Below, one piece after another: positions 17,113 to 25,525 of a stretch of 59,600 nt of DNA. Within the stretch, counting starts at the first letter, position 1; every line of letters starts with the position of its first letter. The DNA comes from Pseudomonadota bacterium. Its GTDB lineage: Bacteria > Pseudomonadota > Gammaproteobacteria > Burkholderiales > Burkholderiaceae. Under the pieces are notes generated by a model. That model worked only from the letters and a program-made list of their open reading frames with translations. It was not told the DNA's origin and did no database searches. The translations under genes were made by a program, and so were the position numbers. The stretch spans positions 1 through 59,600 of the forward strand of contig JAJXUC010000008.1 of NCBI GenBank assembly GCA_021783435.1, read 5' to 3'.

Positions 17113-17223
17113 GATAGCTTGCGTCGCCCCGCCATCGGAGGCCATGCGACGGGCGCAAGTTTGCGTTCTGTGCATGTGTTTGGTTCCGATGGCTTGTGTC
17201 GGGCGGAAGTCGAACGAACCGGA

Positions 17224-18390
17224 ATGATGATGCGGGGTGAGAAACGAGGGACGGTGGAACTGGTTGCCGTGAGCAAACGCTACGGCAACGCGCAGGCACT
17301 GTCCGAGGTCGATCTCAAGGTTCCGGCGGGGGCCTATTGCTGCCTGCTCGGTCCCAGCGGCTGCGGCAAGACGAGCACGCTGCGCATGATCGCCGGCCAC
17401 GAGGAGGTCTCCGACGGCGACATCCTCATCAGCGACAGGAACGTCACGGCATTGCATCCCTCCGTGCGCGGCACGGCGCTGATGTTCCAGAGCTATGCGC
17501 TCTTTCCCCACCTGAGCTGCCTGGACAACGTGGCGTTCAGCCTCAAGATGCGTGGCGTGGCCAAGGCGCAGCGGCAGGCCCGCGCGCTCGAACTGCTCGA
17601 ACGCGTGCACATGGAGGCGTACAAGGATCGCCGCCCGGATCAGTTGTCGGGCGGCCAGCAGCAGCGGGTGGCGCTGGCGCGCGCCCTCATCACCGAACCC
17701 GAGGTGCTGCTGCTGGACGAGCCGCTGTCGGCGCTCGACCCCTTCCTGCGGGTGAAGATGCGCGCCGAACTCAAGCGCATCCATCTGGAACTGGGCCTGA
17801 CCTTCATCCACGTCACCCACAGCCAGGAAGAGGCCATGGCCCTGGCGGATCTGGTGGTCGTCATGCGTGGCGGGCGCATCGAACAAACGGGAGCCCCGGC
17901 AGAGGTGTTCAACCGCCCCCGCAGCGCCTTCGTCGCGCGTTTCATGGGCGGGCACAACGTGCTCAAGGGGCGCGTCGAGCGGCATGCCGAGGACTTCAGC
18001 ACCTTGCGCAGCCCCGATGCGCAGACCTACGCCGTACCCAGGGTTGCGAAGTCCATCGGCGCGGAACACGCGTTTTGCGTGCGTGCCGACAGGGTCAGGC
18101 TGGCGAAGGATTCGGACGCCGCGCCCGACGGGGAGAACGTGATCATGGCTGCCGTGCGTGGCGTGGAATATCACGGCACGCAGTTGAGCATCGCGCTCGA
18201 CAGCGAGGCATCCGATGAATTCACGGTCGTCATGAGCGACCGTGATTTTGCGCAGTGCCCAGTCGCCGTCGGGGACCGGGTCATCGCCATGTGGGACGTC
18301 GAGGATGTACACGGTCTGGACCCGACCCCGGCCCAGCGTGAAGACGTCTTGCGGGAATCTCAACCGAGTGGAGAAATGGACTATGTCTGA
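17224..18390 (+). CDS. Spermidine/putrescine-type ABC transporter ATPase (PotA-like)
   Basis: 388 residues. Walker A 'GPSGCGKTSTLRMIAG', signature '[15 protein letters not shown]', Walker B 'VLLLDEPLSALD' and H-loop 'HVTHSQEEA' are intact. A C-terminal TOBE-type regulatory domain follows from about residue 240. It would drive the PotB/PotC-type permeases at 19656 and 20593. Three consecutive ATG codons (17224, 17227, 17230) precede the first strand and no strong SD separates them. The stop overlaps the start of the binding-protein gene. Confidence 0.9.
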   Translation: MMMRGEKRGTVELVAVSKRYGNAQALSEVDLKVPAGAYCCLLGPSGCGKTSTLRMIAGHEEVSDGDILISDRNVTALHPSVRGTALMFQSYALFPHLSCLDNVAFSLKMRGVAKAQRQARALELLERVHMEAYKDRRPDQLSGGQQQRVALARALITEPEVLLLDEPLSALDPFLRVKMRAELKRIHLELGLTFIHVTHSQEEAMALADLVVVMRGGRIEQTGAPAEVFNRPRSAFVARFMGGHNVLKGRVERHAEDFSTLRSPDAQTYAVPRVAKSIGAEHAFCVRADRVRLAKDSDAAPDGENVIMAAVRGVEYHGTQLSIALDSEASDEFTVVMSDRDFAQCPVAVGDRVIAMWDVEDVHGLDPTPAQREDVLRESQPSGEMDYV

Positions 18391-19675
18391 CAGTCAGAAG
18401 CAGCACAACGACGGCGCACGGCCAGGTGGCGTGAGCCGGCGCAGTTTTCTCAAGGAGATGGCGCTCGCCGGTGGCGCTGCCGTGACCGGCATTCCGTATG
18501 TCCATGCCTCCGAGCCGACGACGCTGCGCCTGCTGGGCACCGGCGTGACCCACTACAAGGAGATCGCCGACCAGGCCAAGAAGGACCTCGGCATCACCAT
18601 CGAGTTCACCACGCTGAACTCCGACGATGCGGTGAAACGGGCGATTCTCCAACCCGATTCCTACGATCTGCTGGACAGCGAATACTTCGCGCTGAAAAAA
18701 ATCATTCCTTCCGGCAATCTGCGCGGGATGGACGTCAAGCGCATCAAGCACTACGACGACATCGTGAGCATCTTCACCACCGGCATGCTCGACGGCAAGA
18801 AGGTGTCGATCCAGGGCACGGCCCCGTTCGAGGTGAGCTTTCTGGACGGTGAGTTCGGCAAGACCTTCGCCGCCAAACCCACGGCATGGATGACGGTGGT
18901 GCCCACGGTGTACAACGCCGACACCTTGGGTCTTCGGCCGGATCTGGTCAAGCGCCCCGTGACCAGCTGGGCCGATCTGCTGAGCCCGGATTTCAAGGGC
19001 AAGACGGCCATCATCAACGTGCCGTCCATCGGCATCATGGACGCTGCCATGGCCATTGAGGCCATGGGCAAGGTGCGCTATCGGAACAAGGGCAATATGA
19101 CCCGTACCGAGATCGACAAGACCATCGAAATTCTCACTGTGGCCAAGAAACAGGGCCAGTTCCGCGCCTTTTGGAAAGACTTCAACGAGTCCGTGAACCT
19201 GATGGCCTCGGGCGAGGTGGTGCTGCAGTCCATGTGGTCTCCGGCCGTCACCAAGGTGCGGGAAATGGGCATCGCCTGCAAGTACCAGCCGTTGAAGGAA
19301 GGCTATCGCGGCTGGGGCATCGGGCTGGGCATTCCCTCCCACGTCAAGGGCAAGACGCTGGACGCGGGCTACGAATTCATCAACTGGTATCTGTCCGGCT
19401 GGACCGGCGCGTTTTTGAACCGCCAGGGCTACTACACCGCGGTGCCCAAGACCGCCAAACAGTTCATGACCGCCGACGAATGGGGTTACTGGATGGAGGG
19501 CAAACCTGCCAAGGGAACGATCCTCAGCCCCACCGGGCAGAAGGTGGACGGCCCGGGCAGCGTGCGCGACGGCGGTTCTTTCGAGAAGCGCATGGGCGCA
19601 GTGGCCTGCTGGAACACCGTGATGGACGAAGACCGCTACTTGGTGCGACGCTGGAATGACTTCGTCGCGGCCTGA
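18383..19675 (+). CDS. ABC transporter substrate-binding protein, PotD-like, with Tat signal
   Basis: 430 residues. The N-terminus carries a twin-arginine signal ('SRRSFLKEMALAGGAA') followed by a periplasmic binding fold of the spermidine/putrescine (PotD) type. 'VVPTVYNADTLGLRPD', 'SWADLLSPDFKGKTAI' and 'GWGIGLGIPSHVKG' are typical interlobe segments. Tat export means the protein folds in the cytoplasm. ATG 18383 overlaps the ATPase 3' end. At the C-terminus it overlaps the permease start by 20 bases. The ligand is unknown; polyamine specificity should not be assumed in this nitrogen-heterocycle neighbourhood. Confidence 0.88.
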   Translation: MSDSQKQHNDGARPGGVSRRSFLKEMALAGGAAVTGIPYVHASEPTTLRLLGTGVTHYKEIADQAKKDLGITIEFTTLNSDDAVKRAILQPDSYDLLDSEYFALKKIIPSGNLRGMDVKRIKHYDDIVSIFTTGMLDGKKVSIQGTAPFEVSFLDGEFGKTFAAKPTAWMTVVPTVYNADTLGLRPDLVKRPVTSWADLLSPDFKGKTAIINVPSIGIMDAAMAIEAMGKVRYRNKGNMTRTEIDKTIEILTVAKKQGQFRAFWKDFNESVNLMASGEVVLQSMWSPAVTKVREMGIACKYQPLKEGYRGWGIGLGIPSHVKGKTLDAGYEFINWYLSGWTGAFLNRQGYYTAVPKTAKQFMTADEWGYWMEGKPAKGTILSPTGQKVDGPGSVRDGGSFEKRMGAVACWNTVMDEDRYLVRRWNDFVAA

Positions 19676-20588
19676 GTTGGGCGTGTCGTCCACCGGGGTG
19701 GGTGCGCAGGCTTCCCGGAGGGCCTGGCTCGGGGGCGTGCCGCCGCGCTGGGCGCCGTATCTACAGGCCGCGCCCATGGGGCTGGTGTTCGTGCTGTTCT
19801 TCGTGGTGCCGATTTTGCTGGTGGTTGCCATCAGCTTTTTCGACTACCAGACCTACAAGATCCTGATTCCCGATTTTCTGCTGAGCAACTACCGGGATGT
19901 GTTTTCGTCGGCCTCCACCTACGCCACTTACTGGACCACGCTGCAACTGGGTTTCACGACCTGGATCATCACCCTGGTGCTGGGGTTCAGCATCGCTTAT
20001 TTTCTGGCGTTCCACATCCGCAGCCGCAGCGCGCAGGTCGTGCTGCTGTTGTTGTGCACCATCCCCTTCTGGACCTCCAACGAGATCCGCATGATCTCCT
20101 GGATCCCGCTTCTGGGGCGCGAGGGCGTGGTGAACTCGGTGCTGCTGGCCTTGGGCGTGGTCAAGAAGCCGGTGGCCTGGTTGCTGTACTCCAAGTTCGC
20201 TGTGGTGGTGGGCTACGTTCACCTCTACACGGTGTTCATGATCGTGCCCATTTTCAACGCCATGATGCGCATCGACCGCGCCTTGCTGGAAGCTGCGGTG
20301 GATGCGGGGGCCAAGGGCTGGCAGGTGGTGTGGAACGTGGTGTTGCCGCTGTCGAAGTCCGGCCTGGCCATCGGGTCCATCTTCGTGATTTCCATCGTGA
20401 TGGGGGATTTCGTCACGGTGAACGTGCTGGGCGGCGGCCAGGTGGCGTCGGTGGGCAAGATGATCGTCACCGATCTGTCCTCGCTGCAGTTTCCGCCAGC
20501 GGCGGCCGAGTCCATGGTGCTGCTGGCCTTTGTGATTCTGCTCATCGTCGCGCTGGTGCGGGTGGTCGACATTCGCAAGGAGCTTTGA
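19656..20588 (+). CDS. ABC transporter permease, PotB-like
   Basis: 310 residues with six probable membrane segments after a 30-residue cytoplasmic tail. The EAA loop for contact with the ATPase is 'LLEAAVDAGAKGWQVVWNVVLP'. ATG 19656 lies within the end of the binding-protein gene, so translation is probably coupled. It pairs with the permease that starts four bases after its stop. Confidence 0.9.
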   Translation: MTSSRPELGVSSTGVGAQASRRAWLGGVPPRWAPYLQAAPMGLVFVLFFVVPILLVVAISFFDYQTYKILIPDFLLSNYRDVFSSASTYATYWTTLQLGFTTWIITLVLGFSIAYFLAFHIRSRSAQVVLLLLCTIPFWTSNEIRMISWIPLLGREGVVNSVLLALGVVKKPVAWLLYSKFAVVVGYVHLYTVFMIVPIFNAMMRIDRALLEAAVDAGAKGWQVVWNVVLPLSKSGLAIGSIFVISIVMGDFVTVNVLGGGQVASVGKMIVTDLSSLQFPPAAAESMVLLAFVILLIVALVRVVDIRKEL

Positions 20589-20592
20589 GGCC

Positions 20593-21435
20593 ATGGCCAA
20601 GGTGAGGCGCTCGGCAAGCTTCTACGTTCTGGCTGCAGTGTTCGCGCTGTTCGTGCTTTTTCTGTACGGGCCGGTGATCGTCATCGGTGTTTTATCCTTC
20701 CAGGGGCCGGAGGGCGGACTCACCCTGCCGATGCGCGGGTTCTCCACGCACTGGTTTCACCAGCTCTATGTGGGCGCGTCCATCGGCGACGTGTCGGGTG
20801 CCTTCGGCCGTTCGATCAAGCTCGGGCTGCTGGTCATGGTCATCACGACCGTGCTGTCTTTCCTGGCCGGCCAAGCCTTCCGCAGCCGGTTCCGTGGCGC
20901 GTCCATGTTCTTCTACATCGCCATCGCCAGTCTCATCGTGCCCTCGGTGGTCATCAGCCTGGGCATCAGCGCCATGTTCGAGCTTCTGGGCTGGGACCGC
21001 TCCTGGATCACCTCGGCGCTGGGTGCCCAACTGACCTGGACCCTGCCGTTCGGCCTGTTGATCATGTTCGCCGCCTTCAACCGTTTCAACCCCGCCTACG
21101 AGGAAGCGGCGCGGGGTCTGGGTGCGCGTGGCGTGCGGGTGTTGTGGGATGTGGTCATCCCCATCCTTGCCCCCAGCCTGCTGGGCGTGGCGCTGTTCGG
21201 CTTCACGCTGTCCTACGACGAACTGGCGCGCACCTCGCAGACTGCGGGCGCCCTGAACACCCTGCCGCTGGAGTTGCAGGCCATGCAGACCAATGCCACG
21301 TCTCCGGTGATCTACGCACTCGGCACCCTGACCACGCTGCTTTCCTTCACGGTCATCGGGTCGTCGCTCGCCTTGGCGTCGTGGCTCAGACGACGTCGCG
21401 CCAGCCATGGGGTGGATGCCGGAGCGCCAGCGTAG
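20593..21435 (+). CDS. ABC transporter permease, PotC-like
   Basis: 280 residues with six probable membrane segments. The EAA loop is 'YEEAARGLGARGVRVLWDVVIP' near residue 175. The SD AAGGAG from the end of the previous gene lies nine bases before the ATG. It is the last gene of the operon that begins at the sigma-54 promoter at 17095, and is convergent with the deaminase-like gene at 21483 with only 47 bases between stops; no hairpin terminator was seen there. Confidence 0.9.
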   Translation: MAKVRRSASFYVLAAVFALFVLFLYGPVIVIGVLSFQGPEGGLTLPMRGFSTHWFHQLYVGASIGDVSGAFGRSIKLGLLVMVITTVLSFLAGQAFRSRFRGASMFFYIAIASLIVPSVVISLGISAMFELLGWDRSWITSALGAQLTWTLPFGLLIMFAAFNRFNPAYEEAARGLGARGVRVLWDVVIPILAPSLLGVALFGFTLSYDELARTSQTAGALNTLPLELQAMQTNATSPVIYALGTLTTLLSFTVIGSSLALASWLRRRRASHGVDAGAPA

Positions 21436-21482
21436 CGGCGGCAAGGACTGCGGAGCCTCGGGTCGTGGCGGCGCGGCCGGGT

Positions 21483-22946
21483 TCAGGCGCTGGCCAGTCC
21501 CCGCAACGTGCGCACCGCATCGCGGGACCGGGCACCGAGTTCGGCAAGATCCAGCCCCGGAATGGCACCGCCGCGCACGACCATGCGTCCGTTCACAAAC
21601 AACGCGCGCAGGCTGGCGCCGCCGCTGACCACCGGGCCGATGGCGGGGTCGTGCAGGCCGAAATGGCGCGGCTGGTCCAGTGCGTAGACCGCGATGTCGG
21701 CGGCCATACCGGGTGCCAGGGTGCCCACGCCTTCGAGACCCAGCACGCGCGCGCCGCCCGAGGTGCCCCAGGTCACGACGTCGTCCACCGTGGCGTCTGC
21801 CGCGCCTCGCTCGCCGTGGCCGCCGGCGTACTCGGGGCGTGCATCCTGGCCGCCACGTGCGCGCGCCATCAGCCACGCGGTGTGGGCCTCGTTGAGCATG
21901 TCGGCCGCTTCGTTCGATGCCGCGCCGTCCACCGCCAGCGACACGGGGCTTCCGGCTTCCTGCAGCGCGCGCACGGGGGCGATACCGCTGCCCAGGCGGC
22001 CGTTGCTTTGCGGGCAGTGGGCGATGCCGGTGCCGGTCTGGCCGAGCAGGGCGATTTCCTCGGCGTCGAGCTTGACCAGATGGGCAAACCAGACATCGGA
22101 GCCCAGCCAGTCCACGCTCGCGGCGAAGTCGATGGGGCCCAGCCCATGCTCCGTCATGGCGGTCTGCTGGTAGATGACGGTTTCCGACAGGTGCGAGTGC
22201 AGGCGCAGCCCCAGGCTGCGGGCGTGGGCGGCCGTCTCGCGCAATTCGTGGGGATGCATGGAGAACAGCGGCGTGGTCGGCGCGGCCACCACGCGGCGCA
22301 TGGCCAGCGGCGATGGGTCGTGGAAGCGGCGCTGCAGGCGCGACAGATCGTCGAGGTAGGCGTCCAGGGTTTCGGCCTGCAGCACCTTGGGCAGGTCGGC
22401 CTCGAGCTGGCGGGTGCGGGTCTGGCCGCCGCGGCACAGCACCATGCGCAGCCCGAGCTTGCCGGCCTCGTCGAACACGATCTCGGAGCCATCGAAGGGC
22501 ATGTCGGGCCAGTAGAGATAGTTGTGGTCGGCCACCGTGCCGCAGCCCGACAGCGCCAGCTCGACCAGGCCGATGCGCACGGCGAGGCGAAAGCGCTCGG
22601 CGTCGAACGCGGCGCGGTAGCGGTAGGGCACGGCCGCGAGCCAGGGCGTGAGCGTGGCGTTGATGCCCAGCGGGTCGCCCTTGAGCAGGGACTGGAACAG
22701 GTGGTGGTGGGTGTTGACCCAGGCCGGGTAGACGACGCAGCCGCGGGCATCGAGCACCTGTTCGCCCGGCATGGGCGTGAGCGCGCCGATCTCGGCGATG
22801 CGGCCGTCGCGGATGCGGATGCCGGCGTCCTTCGCCCTTGATGCCTTTCCGGGTTGTCCGGTGAGCAAGGCCTCGGCGCCTTGAATGAGCATGGAGCCGG
22901 TGGGCGATGGCGTGGATGAAACGTGGCTGGAATCAGTGGGATGCAT
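21483..22946 (-). CDS. Amidohydrolase, 8-oxoguanine deaminase / AtzB-like
   Basis: 487 residues. The metal site is H80-x-H82 ('WVNTHHHLFQ'), 'HSHLSET', 'WFAHLVKL' and the Asp in 'AVDGAASNEAADM'. 'IAHCPQSNGRLGSGIAPV' is the segment that I recall from 8-oxoguanine deaminases and hydroxyatrazine hydrolase AtzB. 8-Oxoguanine deaminase makes urate. Exact substrate is not certain. Alternative start MLIQGA at 22892 matches homologous N-termini about as well; neither has a clear SD. Third gene of the leftward operon, 43 bases after the ATPase gene. Confidence 0.82.
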   Translation of the reverse strand: MHPTDSSHVSSTPSPTGSMLIQGAEALLTGQPGKASRAKDAGIRIRDGRIAEIGALTPMPGEQVLDARGCVVYPAWVNTHHHLFQSLLKGDPLGINATLTPWLAAVPYRYRAAFDAERFRLAVRIGLVELALSGCGTVADHNYLYWPDMPFDGSEIVFDEAGKLGLRMVLCRGGQTRTRQLEADLPKVLQAETLDAYLDDLSRLQRRFHDPSPLAMRRVVAAPTTPLFSMHPHELRETAAHARSLGLRLHSHLSETVIYQQTAMTEHGLGPIDFAASVDWLGSDVWFAHLVKLDAEEIALLGQTGTGIAHCPQSNGRLGSGIAPVRALQEAGSPVSLAVDGAASNEAADMLNEAHTAWLMARARGGQDARPEYAGGHGERGAADATVDDVVTWGTSGGARVLGLEGVGTLAPGMAADIAVYALDQPRHFGLHDPAIGPVVSGGASLRALFVNGRMVVRGGAIPGLDLAELGARSRDAVRTLRGLASA

Positions 22947-22989
22947 GGGAATCGGTGTCGTGAAGTGGGGCGGCCATGGAGGCTGCGGC

Positions 22990-23823
22990 TCAGGTCTGGC
23001 CCTGCGCGGCTGCGGTGAGCAGTTCGGAAAGCTGACGGCAATAGCCGAGGAAGGGGGCGCTGACCCGCCAGTCGTCGTCGCGTTGCTGCGGGCCCTCGAT
23101 CGTCACGTCGGCGATGACCCGGCCGGGGCGTGCGGCCATGACGACCACGCGCGTGGACAGGAATACCGCCTCATAGATGCTGTGGGTGACGAAGACCACG
23201 GTCATGCCCTGCCTGGCCCACAGCTCGCGCACTTCGCCATCGAGCCGGTTGCGGGTGAATTCATCCAGGGCGCCGAAAGGCTCGTCGAGCAGCAGCAGGC
23301 TGGGCGACGTGACCAGCGCGCGCGCCAGCGAAACCCGCATCTGCATGCCGCCCGACAGCTCGCGCGGCCAGGCCTCGGCGAAGCCGTCGAGCCCGACGAG
23401 ATGAAGTGCTTCGGTGACTTGCGCGTCGGCCTGCGCTCGCGGTACTTTGCGCAGATCCAGCGGCAGGCGGGTATTGGCACGCACGCGGGTCCAGGGCATG
23501 AGCGTGGGCTCCTGGAACACCATGGACAGCGACTGAGCGCCGTCGCTGCCCTCCTGATGCTCCGATCCCCACCACAGAATGCGCCCAGCCGACGGCGTGT
23601 CCAGCCCGGCGAACATGCGCAGTAGCGTGCTCTTGCCGCAGCCCGATGGGCCGAGCAGGGAAATGAACTCCCCTTTCTGGATGCGCAAGCGAACTTCGTC
23701 GAGCGCGTGGGTGCCGTTGGCGTAGGTTTTCTCCACGCGGTTCGCATACAGCGCGGTGTCGGCATCGGGTTGCGGCAACGGGGCGCTTTGCATGAACAGC
23801 GCGTCGGAGGCGGTCATATCCAT
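22990..23823 (-). CDS. ABC transporter ATPase, nitrate/taurine/NMT1 type
   Basis: 277 residues. Walker A '[16 protein letters not shown]', signature 'LSGGMQMRVSLARAL', Walker B 'LLLLDEPFGALD' and H-loop 'VTHSIYEA' match the SsuB/TauB/ThiZ family. No permease or binding protein is encoded in its own operon. The matching permease (27689) and binding proteins (25526, 26563) are in the divergent operon, which has the same promoter type. Start 23823 lies 39 bases after the Rieske gene stop. Confidence 0.9.
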   Translation of the reverse strand: MDMTASDALFMQSAPLPQPDADTALYANRVEKTYANGTHALDEVRLRIQKGEFISLLGPSGCGKSTLLRMFAGLDTPSAGRILWWGSEHQEGSDGAQSLSMVFQEPTLMPWTRVRANTRLPLDLRKVPRAQADAQVTEALHLVGLDGFAEAWPRELSGGMQMRVSLARALVTSPSLLLLDEPFGALDEFTRNRLDGEVRELWARQGMTVVFVTHSIYEAVFLSTRVVVMAARPGRVIADVTIEGPQQRDDDWRVSAPFLGYCRQLSELLTAAAQGQT

Positions 23824-23862
23824 CTTGGGTTCACCTGCGTGTTGGGATAGGAATCGGTGCGC

Positions 23863-24942
23863 TCAAGTACCGAGGCGCTTGAGGGGTAGGGTGTGCGTTC
23901 CGGTTGAGGAATAGGCGGGCGCATCGCGGAGCACTTCGTCTTCGCCATGCGCGTGCAGCAGCTCCAGCAGGCGCTTGCGCATCAGCAGGCCGGGTCGGTC
24001 GGATGCCATATGGAATTCCATGCGCCGGCGCGTGTCGACGCAGGCGTCGGGGTCCGTCGCTTCGAGGATGTCGCGGTCCTCGTCGATGATGGGTCGGTCC
24101 CAGGCGATCAGTTCTTCCGTGCTGCAGTCGGCCTCGCTGTCGTTGCGGTACAGCCATTGCGCCAGCATGATGTTGCCGTCGTCGATGGGCGTGGCGCAGT
24201 TGTAGATGATGTGGTGCACGCCGCTTTCCGGGTACTGGCAGCCGAAGCGCCGCGTGAATGGCAGCATCCAGCGGTTGAGCAGATGGCGCTCGGTGTAGGT
24301 CGCGGTGGTGCCGGTGACGCGGTGGCTGGCGGAAGGGTTCCTGATCGGTACCCGCGTTTCGGCTTCGAAGCCGTAGTCGGTCGCCTCGAGGCGATAGCTC
24401 TGTGGTTTGGGTTGGTCGAAGATGCCGAAGTTGGCCTTGTGCACGTAGCTGAAGTGGGCGTTGTCGAAGGCGTTTTCCAGAAAACGCAGGGAACTCGTGT
24501 TCCAGCGTTCATGGAATTGGAGGATGCGGCGGTAGCGCGGATCGCCGTCTTCGGGGAAGTCGGGTATCGGCGCCAGCGGCTCCTCCAGCGCGACCCAGAC
24601 ATAGTCATAGCGGGCCTCGCAGCGGAAGGACTCGACGCGCGCGCCGGCGGGGATGGCGCCGTCCTCATTTTGCGGAATGCGCACGCAGACTCCGGCGCAG
24701 TCGTAGGTCCAGCCGTGATAGCCGCACACGATATGCCCGGCTGCGTCGACGAAGCCGCGCGACAGCGCCGCCGTGCGGTGGCAGCAGCGGTCCCGCAAGG
24801 CGGCGGGGCGGCCGTCCGGGCCTTTCCAGACCACGATCTTTTCGCCCAGCAGGGTGAACGGTTGGGGGCCTGCGTCGAGTGCAGGCAGGGGCATCAGCGC
24901 GTACCAGAAGCGGCGCAGGACGGGTTGGCGGGTGACGAGCAT
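23863..24942 (-). CDS. Rieske non-heme iron oxygenase, catalytic subunit
   Basis: 359 residues. The Rieske cluster ligands are C53-x-H55 ('DRCCHRTA') and C73-x-x-H76 ('CGYHGW'). The mononuclear iron site is D160/H163/H168 ('ENAFDNAHFSYVH') with an Asp near 287-291 ('IIDEDRDIL'). It resembles the vanillate O-demethylase/N-demethylase branch of the family. No reductase or ferredoxin gene is nearby, so electrons must come from elsewhere. The start at 24942 has GAGGA eight bases upstream; an ATG at 25044 is in frame but has no SD. First gene of the leftward operon. Confidence 0.87.
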   Translation of the reverse strand: MLVTRQPVLRRFWYALMPLPALDAGPQPFTLLGEKIVVWKGPDGRPAALRDRCCHRTAALSRGFVDAAGHIVCGYHGWTYDCAGVCVRIPQNEDGAIPAGARVESFRCEARYDYVWVALEEPLAPIPDFPEDGDPRYRRILQFHERWNTSSLRFLENAFDNAHFSYVHKANFGIFDQPKPQSYRLEATDYGFEAETRVPIRNPSASHRVTGTTATYTERHLLNRWMLPFTRRFGCQYPESGVHHIIYNCATPIDDGNIMLAQWLYRNDSEADCSTEELIAWDRPIIDEDRDILEATDPDACVDTRRRMEFHMASDRPGLLMRKRLLELLHAHGEDEVLRDAPAYSSTGTHTLPLKRLGT

Positions 24943-25197
24943 GGGTGTTTCCTCGGAGTTCTGCTTTGAAAGCATTGCAAAGTGCCCGGGCAACGCAAGC
25001 AACCATGCCGGTTCCCGTTCCATCCTGGCGACGGGTCCATTCATCGGCGTCGGGTTGAAGCGGGCGGCACGATGGCCATGACCTGTCCCTTCCCAGCCCT
25101 CCGGTGCGTTCCGGACAAAGAGGTTGCGGCCCGTGCCGCGGCTGGAGCAATGTCCCGCGGGCCCGCCCGCTAACCGCTTCTACTCCTGGCCGTCACC

Positions 25198-25215
25198 GAG
25201 CAAGTCGCATGCCAA
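25198..25215 (-). promoter_or_regulatory. Sigma-54 promoter, leftward, for the Rieske-ATPase-deaminase operon
   Basis: On the minus strand TTGGCAT-GCGAC-TTGCTC has GG and GC separated by 10 bases (plus-strand CC 25212-25213 and GC 25200-25201). It matches the promoter at 5428 at 15 of 18 positions. Confidence 0.7.
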
Positions 25216-25443
25216 TGCGGCGGCTTTGCCGCCATGTCCGTATGGACGCGTGCCTGTGTCAGTGCGCATCCGAAGTGCGTGCATGATGGCCGCGATGATG
25301 GTGTTCGAACCGGAACGGGGCGAGATGCACCAAAACCGCGCCGAAAGCGCCGCGATAGGGCGTATCCATCGGGGCGCGCCGGACGGAAAACGGGCATCCC
25401 TGACCTGATGGGCATGTCCGGGCCTGAACTGAGTCCCATTTTT

Positions 25444-25461
25444 TAGGCATACATTTTGCTC
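25444..25461 (+). promoter_or_regulatory. Sigma-54 promoter, rightward, for the two-binding-protein operon
   Basis: TAGGCAT-ACATT-TTGCTC has GG at 25446-25447 and GC at 25458-25459 with 10 bases between. TTGCATACA follows at 25467-25475. The transcript would start near 25471, about 55 bases before ATG 25526. Confidence 0.7.
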
Positions 25462-25525
25462 ATGGATTGCATACACTTTCCAGGCCATCGGCCTGTTTAA
25501 CCGAAGCGATACGAAGGAGCTTTCG

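Larger units (their letters stand above)
24943..25525. other. Divergent intergenic regulatory region
   Basis: This 583-base spacer separates the leftward Rieske operon from the rightward binding-protein operon. It holds a sigma-54 promoter for each direction (25198-25215 leftward, 25444-25461 rightward), a GGCGGC-TTT-GCCGCC hairpin near 25218-25232, and two TGTATGC-type motifs in the rightward promoter. The leftward transcript would have an untranslated leader of about 240 bases. No convincing ORF or complete NtrC palindrome was seen in between. Confidence 0.6.
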
